64,000 nt of DNA from Candidatus Eisenbergiella merdavium (GTDB lineage: Bacteria > Bacillota > Clostridia > Lachnospirales > Lachnospiraceae): positions 1-64,000 of the forward strand of contig DWWS01000027.1 of assembly GCA_019119595.1 (NCBI GenBank). Direction: 5' to 3'. A program made the translations under genes and the position numbers. Below, piece after piece: positions 16,011 to 23,219 of the stretch (its first letter is position 1; each line of letters opens with the position of its first letter). The notes beneath the pieces were generated by a model that saw nothing but the letters and a program-made list of their open reading frames with translations, had not been told where the DNA came from and did not search any database.

Positions 16011-17219
16011 TCAGACAGTGAACAGCTCCTTCAGGGCATCCTCCTTCAGTCCGGAGCCGATGACGCAGAATTTTCCGGTCACATCCGGCTTGCCTTCCCG
16101 CACATTGCTTTCCTCCGGCACATAGTCGAAGTATACCCAGGTGCCGTCTCCGGCGGGAACCATTCCCTTCGCCCGGAGCACAAAGCCGTAGGTTTTCTCG
16201 TCCTCCAGCGCTTTCAGGATGCTCTCCACCTTTTCTCTGGAATAGGATGCGGGCGTTTCCATGCCCCAGCTCGTGAACACCTCATCCGCATGATGATGGC
16301 CGTGATGATCATGATCGTGGTGATGGCCGCAGCTGCAGACTTCTCCGTGCTCGTGGTCATGATGGTGCTCATGCTCGTGATGATGGTCATGATCATGGTG
16401 ATGCTCACAGCCGCAGGTCTCCTCGTGGTCGTGATGATGATGCTCATGGTGGTCATCATCGTGATGGTGCTCGCAGCAGCAGGCTTCTCCGTGATCATGG
16501 TCATGATGGTGCTCATGCTCGTGATAGTGCTCGTCATCATGATGATGGTCGTGATCATGGTGATGCTCATGCTCCCCTTCCTGCGCAGCCAGCACTTCCC
16601 TCATCAGCTCCTTCTCCAGCTCGGAGCCGTTTTCGATGGTTTTCAGGATCTCCTTTCCGTCAAGCTGGGCAAGAGGGGTGGTGATCAGCGCGGCTCTGCT
16701 GTTGTGCTCGCGGATCAGCTCCACGGCCTGCTGCACCTTCTCCGGGCTCGCCACATCCGTCCTGCTCAAAATGATCGTTCCCGCATGCTCGATCTGATTG
16801 AGGAAAAATTCTCCGAAGTTTTTGATATACATTTTGCACTTGGAAGCATCCACCACCGCAACGGCGCTGTTTAAGGTGATCTCCTCTCCCATGTCCACAT
16901 TTTCAACCGCCTTCATCACGTCCGAAAGCTTGCCCACGCCGGAGGGCTCGATCAGCACGCGGTCCGGATGGTAGGTCTCCATGACCTCCTTCAGTGAGGT
17001 TCCGAAATCTCCCACCAGGGAGCAGCAGATACAGCCCGAATTCATTTCCTTGATCTCGATCCCGGATTCCTTCAGAAAGCCGCCGTCAATGCCGATCTCT
17101 CCAAACTCATTCTCGATCAGGACCACCCGGCTTCCCGCCAGCGCATCCTTCAGAAGCTTCCGGATCAGCGTGGTCTTTCCCGCTCCCAGAAAGCCCGATA
17201 CAATATCAATCTTTGTCAT
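16011..17219 (-). CDS. CobW-family metallochaperone GTPase with His/Cys-rich repeat segment
   Basis: A 402-residue G3E GTPase of the COG0523/CobW family. Walker A is GFLGAGKTT (9-17), the CxCC metal-binding motif is GCICC (62-66), and LIEPSGVG and LSRTD complete the nucleotide site. Residues about 218-313 are an extraordinary His/Asp/Glu-rich stretch holding roughly 50 His and three CxC-type motifs (ACCCE, TCGCE, VCSCG) in a threefold repeat of about 31 residues. The C-terminal CobW domain (TSWGMETP onward) follows. ATG 17219 is chosen because AAAGG lies eight bases before it; ATG 17225 is too close. As first gene of the metal operon it probably stores or delivers zinc, or buffers it when zinc is scarce. 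A hairpin precedes the ribosome binding site. Confidence 0.88.
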   Translation of the reverse strand: MTKIDIVSGFLGAGKTTLIRKLLKDALAGSRVVLIENEFGEIGIDGGFLKESGIEIKEMNSGCICCSLVGDFGTSLKEVMETYHPDRVLIEPSGVGKLSDVMKAVENVDMGEEITLNSAVAVVDASKCKMYIKNFGEFFLNQIEHAGTIILSRTDVASPEKVQQAVELIREHNSRAALITTPLAQLDGKEILKTIENGSELEKELMREVLAAQEGEHEHHHDHDHHHDDEHYHEHEHHHDHDHGEACCCEHHHDDDHHEHHHHDHEETCGCEHHHDHDHHHEHEHHHDHEHGEVCSCGHHHDHDHHGHHHADEVFTSWGMETPASYSREKVESILKALEDEKTYGFVLRAKGMVPAGDGTWVYFDYVPEESNVREGKPDVTGKFCVIGSGLKEDALKELFTV

Positions 17220-17225
17220 TTCCAT

Positions 17226-17249
17226 TACCTTTCCGCCGCCGAAGGCGGC
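17226..17249 (-). repeat. GCCGCC-TTC-GGCGGC hairpin plus GGAAAGG leader cassette
   Basis: The minus strand reads GATGCCGCCTTCGGCGGC then GGAAAGG immediately before the start codon of the CobW gene. It is identical in the hairpin to the copy at 42527-42541 and closely similar to those at 61402 and 42620. Confidence 0.8.
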
Positions 17250-17292
17250 ATCTAAATCAAAACACAAACGTCTGTTTTCCGGCACTCCTCTT

Positions 17293-17321
17293 ATTTTGCC
17301 CCGTTTTTCCGCTCTTGTCAA
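17293..17321 (-). promoter_or_regulatory. probable promoter of the metal operon
   Basis: Minus strand: TTGACA, 17-bp spacer, CAAAAT. No clear Zur-type palindrome (TAAT-N-ATTA) was found around it, so its regulator cannot be named. Confidence 0.5.
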
Positions 17322-17469
17322 CCGCCTGGAGCCCGTATTTTCCGTTCTGCCGAAGCACTTTTCGTACGACTGAGCAGTAAATGCGCAGGCCTGGCCGAAC
17401 TGATACGTTCTGTGACCAACCGGCAAACTGGCCGGCTGCATGCCGGACTGTTTGTCGGGCTGTTATATT

Positions 17470-18285
17470 TTATGGCTGGCCGCCATAGGCATCCGTCTCG
17501 CGGCGTATCCCGCAGACCTCCTCGCAGGCATCGTTTACCAGCTCCATGGACAGGGCCGCCGTCTGCTCCCCGGTCCCTCCGAGCACCAGCCCCACAAAGC
17601 TGCCGCAGCCGTCAAAGACCCCGGCGCCGGAGGCGCCCGCCTGTGCGTCACAGGCAAGGATCATCACGTCACTGCCGAATTCCTCCCGGTACCAGGCCCT
17701 TTCCAGAAGGGAGGCGTCCAGAATCAGGTCCGCGCAGCCATCCTGGGTGGATATGGCCGCAAACAGGACGCTGGCTTCATCCATTGTATCAAATCTGCGC
17801 TGATGCAGGTTCACAAGGGCAGGCAGCTCCTCCGCAGGCTGTGGTCTGCCAGACGGCGCTTCGGCAGAATCTGCCAAAGCAGGCTTCCAGACGGCTTCCA
17901 CAAAGCCTACATCCAATGAATCACTGACGCCGACGTTGTTTCCCTGCGCAATGGTTCCGTCATAAAAAACAACGCGCAGAACCTCTCCCTCTTCCAGAAG
18001 ATGTCCTGCGGTCGCTATGATCAGCCGGCCGTCCTGCTGATCCCACACGACGCCGCTTCCATAATATTCCGCCTCTTTTCCCGCCACATCCAGCCGGACA
18101 CAGCAGCGCGGAACCATCTGCTTCGCTTCCTGCGTCCGTTCTCCGTCCAGCGCCTTCAGAACCGGAAAGACCTGCGCGCAGCCGGCAGACAAAAGCAGGG
18201 AAAACAAAACCGTCCCCGCCGTCAGACATTTGAAACCTTTCATGAGCAGAGAACGGACGGCGCGGAATCTGTGCTTTTCCTTCAT
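17470..18285 (-). CDS. trypsin-like serine protease lipoprotein
   Basis: A 271-residue secreted protein with the chymotrypsin-fold triad: His95 in ATAGHLL, Asp125 in LDVGFVE and Ser219 in AGASGAGVF. The signal peptide ends with SAGC (Cys36), so it is probably a membrane-anchored lipoprotein. The nucleophile motif GASGAG differs from the usual GNSGGP or GDSGGP, so activity or specificity may be unusual. There is no PDZ domain, unlike the HtrA protein at 29 kb. ATG 18285 follows AAGGA; the ATG at 18243 lacks a site. It lies alone between the metal operon and rnpB. The function in envelope proteolysis is inferred. Confidence 0.75.
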   Translation of the reverse strand: MKEKHRFRAVRSLLMKGFKCLTAGTVLFSLLLSAGCAQVFPVLKALDGERTQEAKQMVPRCCVRLDVAGKEAEYYGSGVVWDQQDGRLIIATAGHLLEEGEVLRVVFYDGTIAQGNNVGVSDSLDVGFVEAVWKPALADSAEAPSGRPQPAEELPALVNLHQRRFDTMDEASVLFAAISTQDGCADLILDASLLERAWYREEFGSDVMILACDAQAGASGAGVFDGCGSFVGLVLGGTGEQTAALSMELVNDACEEVCGIRRETDAYGGQP

Positions 18286-18341
18286 TTTCAATCCTTCATC
18301 CGGCTTCGGGAGTCCTTTTCTCTTTTTTTAAAAAGAAAAAT

Positions 18342-18727
18342 GAGCAGGACTGTAAGCCGGGTTATGTCGTGAATGATCATCTATCCAGGACTGCCGTTGC
18401 CGGCAGCCTCAAGCAACCTACCTGAAAGCAGGCCGGGCAAGCCTGTAGCTTTCTGTTTGGTCTTGCTTCGGATGGGGTTTACATGTGCCCCGCCTGTTAC
18501 CAGACGGGCGGTAGTCTCTTACTCTGCCTTTCCACCCTTACCAGGCCCGAAGGCCCTTTCCGGGGCTTTCGTTTCCGAAAGCTCCGGGGCGGTTTATTTC
18601 TGTTGCACTGGCCTTGGAGTCGCCTCCACCGGACGTTATCCGGCATCCTGCCCTGTGAAGCCCGGACTTTCCTCACCTGCCGCCTCCATGGGAGGACGGA
18701 CAGCCGCGATCATTCATCCTGCTCATT
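18342..18727 (-). ncRNA. rnpB: RNase P RNA
   Basis: The minus strand carries the universal RNase P core GAGGAAAGTCCGGGCTTC near the 5' end and the matching 3' core CATAACCCGGCTTACAGTCC near the 3' end. The ends GAGCAGGAT and AGTCCTGCTC pair as stem P1. The length of about 386 bases and the internal GC-rich hairpins fit a type A bacterial RNA, the ribozyme that trims tRNA 5' ends. A strong promoter lies just upstream and a T-rich tract follows. The ends are approximate to a few bases. Confidence 0.95.
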
Positions 18728-18739
18728 TTTCTTCCATAT

Positions 18740-18768
18740 AATATACCTTTTTATGCTGATTTTGGCAA
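18740..18768 (-). promoter_or_regulatory. rnpB promoter
   Basis: Minus strand: TTGCCA, 17-bp spacer, TATATT, ending about six bases before the inferred transcription start near 18733. Confidence 0.8.
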
Positions 18769-18797
18769 GCTTGTTTTTTGACGGCTTATTTTTGAGA

Positions 18798-18826
18798 TTG
18801 ACTTTTTTATTCTACTACGATAGAAT
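18798..18826 (+). promoter_or_regulatory. promoter of the BlaI/M56 operon
   Basis: TTGACT, 17-bp spacer, TAGAAT. The -10 box is the right arm of the first operator dyad, so repressor and polymerase cannot bind together. Confidence 0.85.
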
Positions 18827-18855
18827 GAAACCACAATATTCTACTCCAATAGAAA
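18809..18855 (+). promoter_or_regulatory. two tandem BlaI-type operators
   Basis: Two copies of a dyad with a shared half-site: ATTCTACTACGATAGAAT at 18809-18826 and ATTCTACTCCAATAGAAA at 18838-18855. Their starts are 29 bases apart. Arms TTCTA/TAGAA are conserved in both. The first overlaps the -10 box, the second covers the early transcribed region up to the ribosome binding site. BlaI/MecI repressors bind such paired dyads; here the gene for one is in the same operon, implying autoregulation. Confidence 0.8.
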
Positions 18856-18869
18856 GGAGATATCAAAAC

Positions 18870-19064
18870 ATGCGCACAATGCTTTTTCTCTGTATCCTTT
18901 CCCTCCTTTTCCCTTTTTCACGGGAGAAGCCAACGCATTACGAAAGCCATAATATCACTATGGACGTGGTCGGCATGAGCTGTGAAGACGCCGTAAGGGT
19001 TCTGTCAGAGGCCGGTTATCATGTGGTGCATACCGCATATATCACCGGTCAGGCTCCGAAATGA
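18870..19064 (+). CDS. small secreted protein with a PASTA-like segment
   Basis: A 64-residue protein beginning at ATG 18870 after an AAAGGAGA site, first gene behind the BlaI operator. Residues 3-16 are a hydrophobic signal or anchor segment. Residues 31-54 (DVVGMSCEDAVRVLSEAGY and on) match the PASTA pattern of a conserved V-GM followed by an amphipathic A-LxxAG helix, as found in penicillin-binding proteins and PknB kinases. The same pattern occurs at the end of the M56 protein two genes downstream. The protein could present a muropeptide- or beta-lactam-binding module outside the membrane, as ligand sensor or sensor partner. This is inference, and the short length means only half a PASTA fold is present. 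Confidence 0.65.
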   Translation: MRTMLFLCILSLLFPFSREKPTHYESHNITMDVVGMSCEDAVRVLSEAGYHVVHTAYITGQAPK

Positions 19065-19116
19065 GGATTGATGCGGATGGCATGCCCCGACCGCATGCTC
19101 CGAAATGAGGAATATC

Positions 19117-19476
19117 ATGAAGATTTTTGAAAGCGAGCTTCGCATTCTCGACATACTCTGGCGTTTCGGCCCCCTTTCCGCATCGGAAACGGCCAAAAGG
19201 GCGGAGGCGGAATACGGCTGGAGCGTAACGACCACTTATACCGTGATCAAGAAGTGTATTTCCAAAAAGCTGGTCAGGCGCGAGGATCCGGGCTTTCTCT
19301 GCCAACCTCTCGTCACCAGGCATCAGGTGCAGGCAGACGAGGCGCAGACGCTGCTTGGCCGTCTGTTTAACGGGAAGATAGACTGTCTGGTGGCTTCCCT
19401 TGCCAGCGAAAACTCCATCACAGCGGATGAGATCGAGAATCTGAAGAAGATCATTGAGGATTACGAGGCAAAATAA
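19117..19476 (+). CDS. blaI: BlaI/MecI/CopY family repressor
   Basis: A 119-residue winged-helix repressor of the Penicillinase_R family (LRILDILWRFGPLSASETAKR followed by the recognition helix WSVTTTYTVIKKCISKKLVRR). The C-terminal 45 residues form the helical dimerisation part. ATG 19117 is chosen since TGAGGA lies five bases upstream; the ATG at 19105 has none. In known systems the repressor is inactivated when an M56 membrane protease senses its signal; here that partner is the next gene, 23 bases downstream. The operator pair at the operon promoter is its probable binding site. Confidence 0.92.
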   Translation: MKIFESELRILDILWRFGPLSASETAKRAEAEYGWSVTTTYTVIKKCISKKLVRREDPGFLCQPLVTRHQVQADEAQTLLGRLFNGKIDCLVASLASENSITADEIENLKKIIEDYEAK

Positions 19477-19499
19477 AAAGCTTCTGAAGGGAGTCTCCC

Positions 19500-20522
19500 A
19501 TGCTGCTTTCCATGACCGCAGGCGGAAGTCTGCTGACCATTTGCTATCTGCTTCTGCGGCTTTTTTTGAAGGACCGCAGCCGGAATCTCTGCAGGAGGCT
19601 GTCTTTTTTCCCGGTTCTCCGGCTCCTGCTTCCCGTTTCCATCCCCTGCCTGCCGCCGCTTGACGGCCTTGCGGCCGGAAGCCCGGAGCGGTTTGCGTCC
19701 TTCCGGTTTTGGCTGCCCGGCTATCTGACGATATGTGCCGTTCTGTTTTTCTTCCTGTTCATCCGGCACTTTATTTTTCTGAAAAAATATGACGACGCGC
19801 TTCCGGCCAGCGATCCCCTTATTCAGGAATGGCTTGCGGGGAAAAAAGGCGCTGTTACCTTTACCGGGAAAGTATCCGGGCAGGCCGCCGTTCCCTTTAC
19901 CGTGAAAGCATCCGGGCAGGCCGCCGTTCCCTTCGTCTATGGGCTGTTCCATCCGGTCATCCTTCTTCCGGCCGGAATGAGGAAGGACGATCCCTGCCTT
20001 TTCTGTCTGCTTGAGCATGAGTATACCCACATCCTTCACCGGGATATCTGCCTGAAATACCTGGCGGGAATGGCGCTGTGCGTCCACTGGTTCAATCCGC
20101 TCTGCTGGATCCTTTTTTTCATCATCGATCAGGATATCGAATTCGCCTGTGACGAAACCGTCGCCGCAAAAATGAACCGCGCGGAAAAGGCGGAATATGC
20201 CAGACTGCTTTTGTCCTTTTCCCAGCCTTCCCACATAAGGGCGGGCCTGTGCCAAAGCTCCGGGGGCCGCAGGCTGGAAAAGCGCATTCGGGCAATCTTA
20301 AAGGAAGCAGGCGGCAAATCTGCCGGGCACCTGCTTCCCCTGAAAAAAATCACCCTCTGCACTTTTCTTCTGATGGCGTTTCTTTTGATCCCGTCGTTTT
20401 TTACCTGTTCCGATGCGCGTTCCGAAAGCCAGACTGTCCCGGACGTGGAAGGAATGGCGCTGGAGGACGCCCGGAACCTGCTGGAGGCCCGGGGTCTTTC
20501 CTGCTTCAGCCTTACACCCTGA
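19500..20522 (+). CDS. BlaR1-like M56 membrane metalloprotease with C-terminal PASTA-like segment
   Basis: A 340-residue M56-family protein. Hydrophobic helices lie at about 5-22, 35-50, 73-95 and 284-302. The zinc protease motif HEYTH is at 173-177 in the cytoplasmic loop, with CDE at about 217-219 as the third ligand region, and the family segment VYGLFHPVILLP at 146-157. Just before it a 12-residue unit (VSGQAAVPF) is tandemly duplicated by a 36-bp repeat. The large extracellular penicillin-sensing domain of BlaR1 is absent. Instead, after the last helix and a Cys, residues 313-336 (VPDVEGMALEDARNLLEARGL) form a PASTA-like half domain. It probably cleaves or triggers loss of the adjacent repressor when a cell-wall ligand is sensed. 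The 3' end overlaps the convergent nucleoside kinase gene by 11 bases. Confidence 0.82.
   Translation: MLLSMTAGGSLLTICYLLLRLFLKDRSRNLCRRLSFFPVLRLLLPVSIPCLPPLDGLAAGSPERFASFRFWLPGYLTICAVLFFFLFIRHFIFLKKYDDALPASDPLIQEWLAGKKGAVTFTGKVSGQAAVPFTVKASGQAAVPFVYGLFHPVILLPAGMRKDDPCLFCLLEHEYTHILHRDICLKYLAGMALCVHWFNPLCWILFFIIDQDIEFACDETVAAKMNRAEKAEYARLLLSFSQPSHIRAGLCQSSGGRRLEKRIRAILKEAGGKSAGHLLPLKKITLCTFLLMAFLLIPSFFTCSDARSESQTVPDVEGMALEDARNLLEARGLSCFSLTP
19860..19932 (+). repeat. 36-bp tandem duplication inside the M56 gene
   Basis: Two imperfect copies with period 36 (TTTACCG repeats at 19860 and 19896; CCGGGCAGGCCGCCGTTCCC at 19877 and 19913). It inserts twelve residues in frame just before the conserved segment that precedes HEYTH. 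Confidence 0.8.
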
Positions 20523-22200
20523 AGCAGCTCCCTCCCACAAATTCCCTGACGATGGAATTCTGAGGGATGTTCTCACTGCTGACGCCGAGGAAATATTCCA
20601 GAAATTTCAGCAGCCGTTTGGCCTCAAAAAACTCGGGAGTGTCCCTTTCCACGCTGTACAGAAGCGGCTCCGCGTACTGCTTGAGCACGGAAAGCTCGTA
20701 GATCAGAGCGGAATTGAACATGGCGTCGGCGCTCTCCTGGAAGGGGAAAATATTTTCCTCCTCCCCTCTTCTGACGGAATTCCACATCCGCAGAGTATGT
20801 GTGGCGCTGGCTCCCCGGGTTCTGGCATCCCGCACCAGGCGGCGGATCAGTCTGCCGTCCGTGGTGGCGATCCGGTTGTGGTAGTCCACGTTCAGGCTGG
20901 TCAGGGCGCTGATATAAATCTTATACTTGCTTTCCAGCGGCAGGGAATGGGAGAGCCTGTCGTTCAGCCCGTGGATTCCCTCGATGACCAGGATATCGTC
21001 CTCTCCCAGCTTCAGAAAATCCCCCTTATATTCCCGCAGTCCGGTCTTGAAATTGAACCGGGGCATTTCCACCCGCTTTCCGGCGAGCAGATCGCACATA
21101 TCCCGGTTGAAGCCCTCCACGTCGATGGCCTCCAGGCATTCAAAGTTATAATTGCCGTCCTCATCCAGCGGCGTGTCCTTCCGGTTGACGAAATAATCGT
21201 CCACGGCGATGGGATGGGGCGTCAGGCCGTGGGTCTTTAACTGGATGGAAAGGCGGTGGGAAAATGTGGTCTTTCCGGAGGAGGAGGGGCCCGCGATCAT
21301 GACGAATTTCACGTTTCCCCGATGAGCGATATCGCTGGCGATCTCCCCGATCCGCCGCTCCTGCAGGGCCTCCTGCACCAGCACCAGCTCCGCCAGATCG
21401 CCCCCGCAGATCTTGTCGTTCAGATCCCCCACCGTCTCGATCCCCATTTCCGCGCCCCAGTCATTGGAACGCTCCAGCACCTGAAACAGCTTTTCTCTCG
21501 TCTCCAGAGCCGGAACCCGCTCCGGCTCCTGCCGGTCCGGCAGCATCAGCATCATCCCGTTCCGGTAGGGCACCAGGTCAAAATACTGCAGATAGCCGGT
21601 GGAGGGCACCATATAGCCATAATTATAATCATAGTAGCCGTCCAGACAGTAGACGTTGATATAGGAGCCTCTTCTGTAACGGAACAGCCGCACCTTGTCG
21701 TCCATTCCCTGGGCGACGAACAGCTCGATGGCTTCATCCGTGGGATAAGCCCGCTTCATGACGGGAATGTCCTCCCGCACCAGCTCCTGCATCCGCTCCT
21801 TTACCTTTTGGACAAAAGAAGGATCGATCCGTCCCGCTCCTTCTCCTGAAACCAGCTTTTGCGCCAGAGCCCCTCTTGGCATGCAAAAATACCCCCGTCC
21901 AATGGAAAATTCCACCGAAGCCTTTCCTTCCTGCGGGGAGCCCGCCACATCGCTGACAGCCTTCAGCATGAGCATGCAGGCGCTTCTCACATAGGTATCA
22001 TGGCCGATCCGGTCCGCCGTGGTCTGAAAGGTCACCGTCACGTCCTTCGCCACGTTTTTATACAGCTCTTTGATCTTGTTGTTCGCCACCGCCAGCACGA
22101 TTTTGTGATCATATTCCTTCTGATGCTCCGCGGCAAGCTGTTCATAGGTCACGGGCGATCTGTACTGTCTGCACACGCCGTTCACTGTCACCTTCACCAT
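20512..22200 (-). CDS. nucleoside (uridine-type) kinase with N-terminal TGS-like domain
   Basis: A 562-residue protein typical of Clostridia. Residues 1-70 resemble a TGS domain, residues 70-270 resemble the threonyl-tRNA synthetase-type second domain, and the last 280 residues are a uridine kinase/phosphoribulokinase-type domain with the P-loop GPSSSGKTT near 303, the VDDYFVNRKDTP segment and VIEGIHGLND. It would phosphorylate a nucleoside such as uridine or cytidine using a nucleotide triphosphate. Its start overlaps the end of trmK by seven bases, so it is coupled to the rpoD region operon, of which it is the last gene. Confidence 0.82.
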   Translation of the reverse strand: MVKVTVNGVCRQYRSPVTYEQLAAEHQKEYDHKIVLAVANNKIKELYKNVAKDVTVTFQTTADRIGHDTYVRSACMLMLKAVSDVAGSPQEGKASVEFSIGRGYFCMPRGALAQKLVSGEGAGRIDPSFVQKVKERMQELVREDIPVMKRAYPTDEAIELFVAQGMDDKVRLFRYRRGSYINVYCLDGYYDYNYGYMVPSTGYLQYFDLVPYRNGMMLMLPDRQEPERVPALETREKLFQVLERSNDWGAEMGIETVGDLNDKICGGDLAELVLVQEALQERRIGEIASDIAHRGNVKFVMIAGPSSSGKTTFSHRLSIQLKTHGLTPHPIAVDDYFVNRKDTPLDEDGNYNFECLEAIDVEGFNRDMCDLLAGKRVEMPRFNFKTGLREYKGDFLKLGEDDILVIEGIHGLNDRLSHSLPLESKYKIYISALTSLNVDYHNRIATTDGRLIRRLVRDARTRGASATHTLRMWNSVRRGEEENIFPFQESADAMFNSALIYELSVLKQYAEPLLYSVERDTPEFFEAKRLLKFLEYFLGVSSENIPQNSIVREFVGGSCFRV

Positions 22201-23195
22201 TTCGTTCTTCCCTTCTCAAGCCAGCCGACAAGCCTTCCGGCAAGGAACGCCTCCTTCTCAAGCTGTTCAAGCCTCTCCCGGCTTCTCTCCGGGAGTTCCT
22301 CCGGGCTTCCGTTTTCCTCTGCGCCCACGCAGATGGCCCCCGTGCGGATGGCGTCCGCGCTGATACCCCCCGTGCGGATGGCCCCCGAGCGGATGGCCTC
22401 CTGCGCGGCGCGGTTTTTTAAAAGCGCGTCCTTCAGATATTCCAAAAGCACCGGATGCCGACCCTCGATCAGCGGATGTCCCCAGCGTTCCCCCGCCTCC
22501 TGCCATTCCTCCCGGGTCAGGGGAAGGTCCTCCGGCATTGCGGAGTCTTCCGGCGCTTTCGATGCTACGGACGTTTTTGATGCTTCGGATACTTTCAACG
22601 CTTCTGCTCCGCCCTCCCCGCAGGTACGAAAGCAGGCGGCCTGCTGCGCCCGGATGGCGGTATAGAATTTGCCGTCCTCCTTCACCATATCCTCGGCCGT
22701 GATCCGATAACCCAGCCGCATAAGCGTTTGCCGGACCAGCCACAGCTCCGACTGGGGCTGTACGATGACCGTCCGCATGCAGGCAAGCTTGTCGGCCCCG
22801 TCCTGCAGGATGCGCGCCGCAAGCCTTCCGCCGATCCCCGCCATGAGAAGGGTATCCGCCTCCGGCCTCCGGCAAGTCCCCGCCCCGGAGGGAGCGGCGG
22901 CCTCCGGCTTCCGGCCAGGCTCTATCCCAGAGGGAGCGGCGGCCTCCGTCCATCTCATGGCGGAAAGGCCGTCGGAAAGCCTCGTTTCTATGTAAGCGGT
23001 CAGTCCCGCTTCCCGGATATGCTCCCTGGCTGCCGCCAGAGGGCCTTCGTTCACATCCATCGCGAGCACGCGGGGACAGATGCCGTTTTGCACCAGATAT
23101 ATGGCCGTATAGCCGTGATCGCAGCCCACGTCGGCCACGATGCTGCCCCGCTCCACCATGGACGCGGTCATGAAAAGCCGTTTTGACAGCTCCAT
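22194..23195 (-). CDS. trmK: tRNA (adenine-N1)-methyltransferase TrmK with low-complexity inserts
   Basis: The SAM-binding Rossmann core is clear: VADVGCDHGYTAIYL (20-34), AMDVNEGPL (44-52), RLSDGLSAM, and the catalytic-side motif LLMAGIGGRLA. It would methylate adenine 22 in tRNA, as known for TrmK in Bacillus. Located after rpoD as in many Firmicutes. At 333 residues it is about 100 longer than usual because of three inserts: a 14-residue tandem repeat (EAAAPSG units, period 42 bp) between SDGL and the LLMAGIGG strand, an Ala/Ser/Glu-rich stretch near residue 200 and a repeat of GAIRTG-type residues near 275. The catalytic motifs are intact, so the inserts are probably flexible loops. Confidence 0.87.
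   Translation of the reverse strand: MELSKRLFMTASMVERGSIVADVGCDHGYTAIYLVQNGICPRVLAMDVNEGPLAAAREHIREAGLTAYIETRLSDGLSAMRWTEAAAPSGIEPGRKPEAAAPSGAGTCRRPEADTLLMAGIGGRLAARILQDGADKLACMRTVIVQPQSELWLVRQTLMRLGYRITAEDMVKEDGKFYTAIRAQQAACFRTCGEGGAEALKVSEASKTSVASKAPEDSAMPEDLPLTREEWQEAGERWGHPLIEGRHPVLLEYLKDALLKNRAAQEAIRSGAIRTGGISADAIRTGAICVGAEENGSPEELPERSRERLEQLEKEAFLAGRLVGWLEKGRTKW
22862..22945 (-). repeat. 42-bp tandem duplication inside trmK
   Basis: Two imperfect 42-bp units with the shared core GAGGGAGCGGCGGCCTCCG at 22888 and 22930 add 28 residues at a surface loop of the methyltransferase. Confidence 0.8.
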
Positions 23196-23219
23196 TTCTT
23201 CCTGATCCTTTCGCAGCGT

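Noticed and set aside
16214-16570. Met/Ile-rich frames around the His-rich part of the CobW gene
   Set aside because: They are alternative-frame readings of the repetitive His/Asp codons, not genes.
17220-17470. Zur-binding site before the metal operon
   Set aside because: A TCGTACGA palindrome exists near 17364, but it lacks the TAAT-N-ATTA core expected of a Zur box, so no call is made.
22267-22953. Second frame on the same strand as trmK
   Set aside because: Gly/Arg-rich frame-shifted reading of trmK without start signal; trmK motifs are in the other frame.
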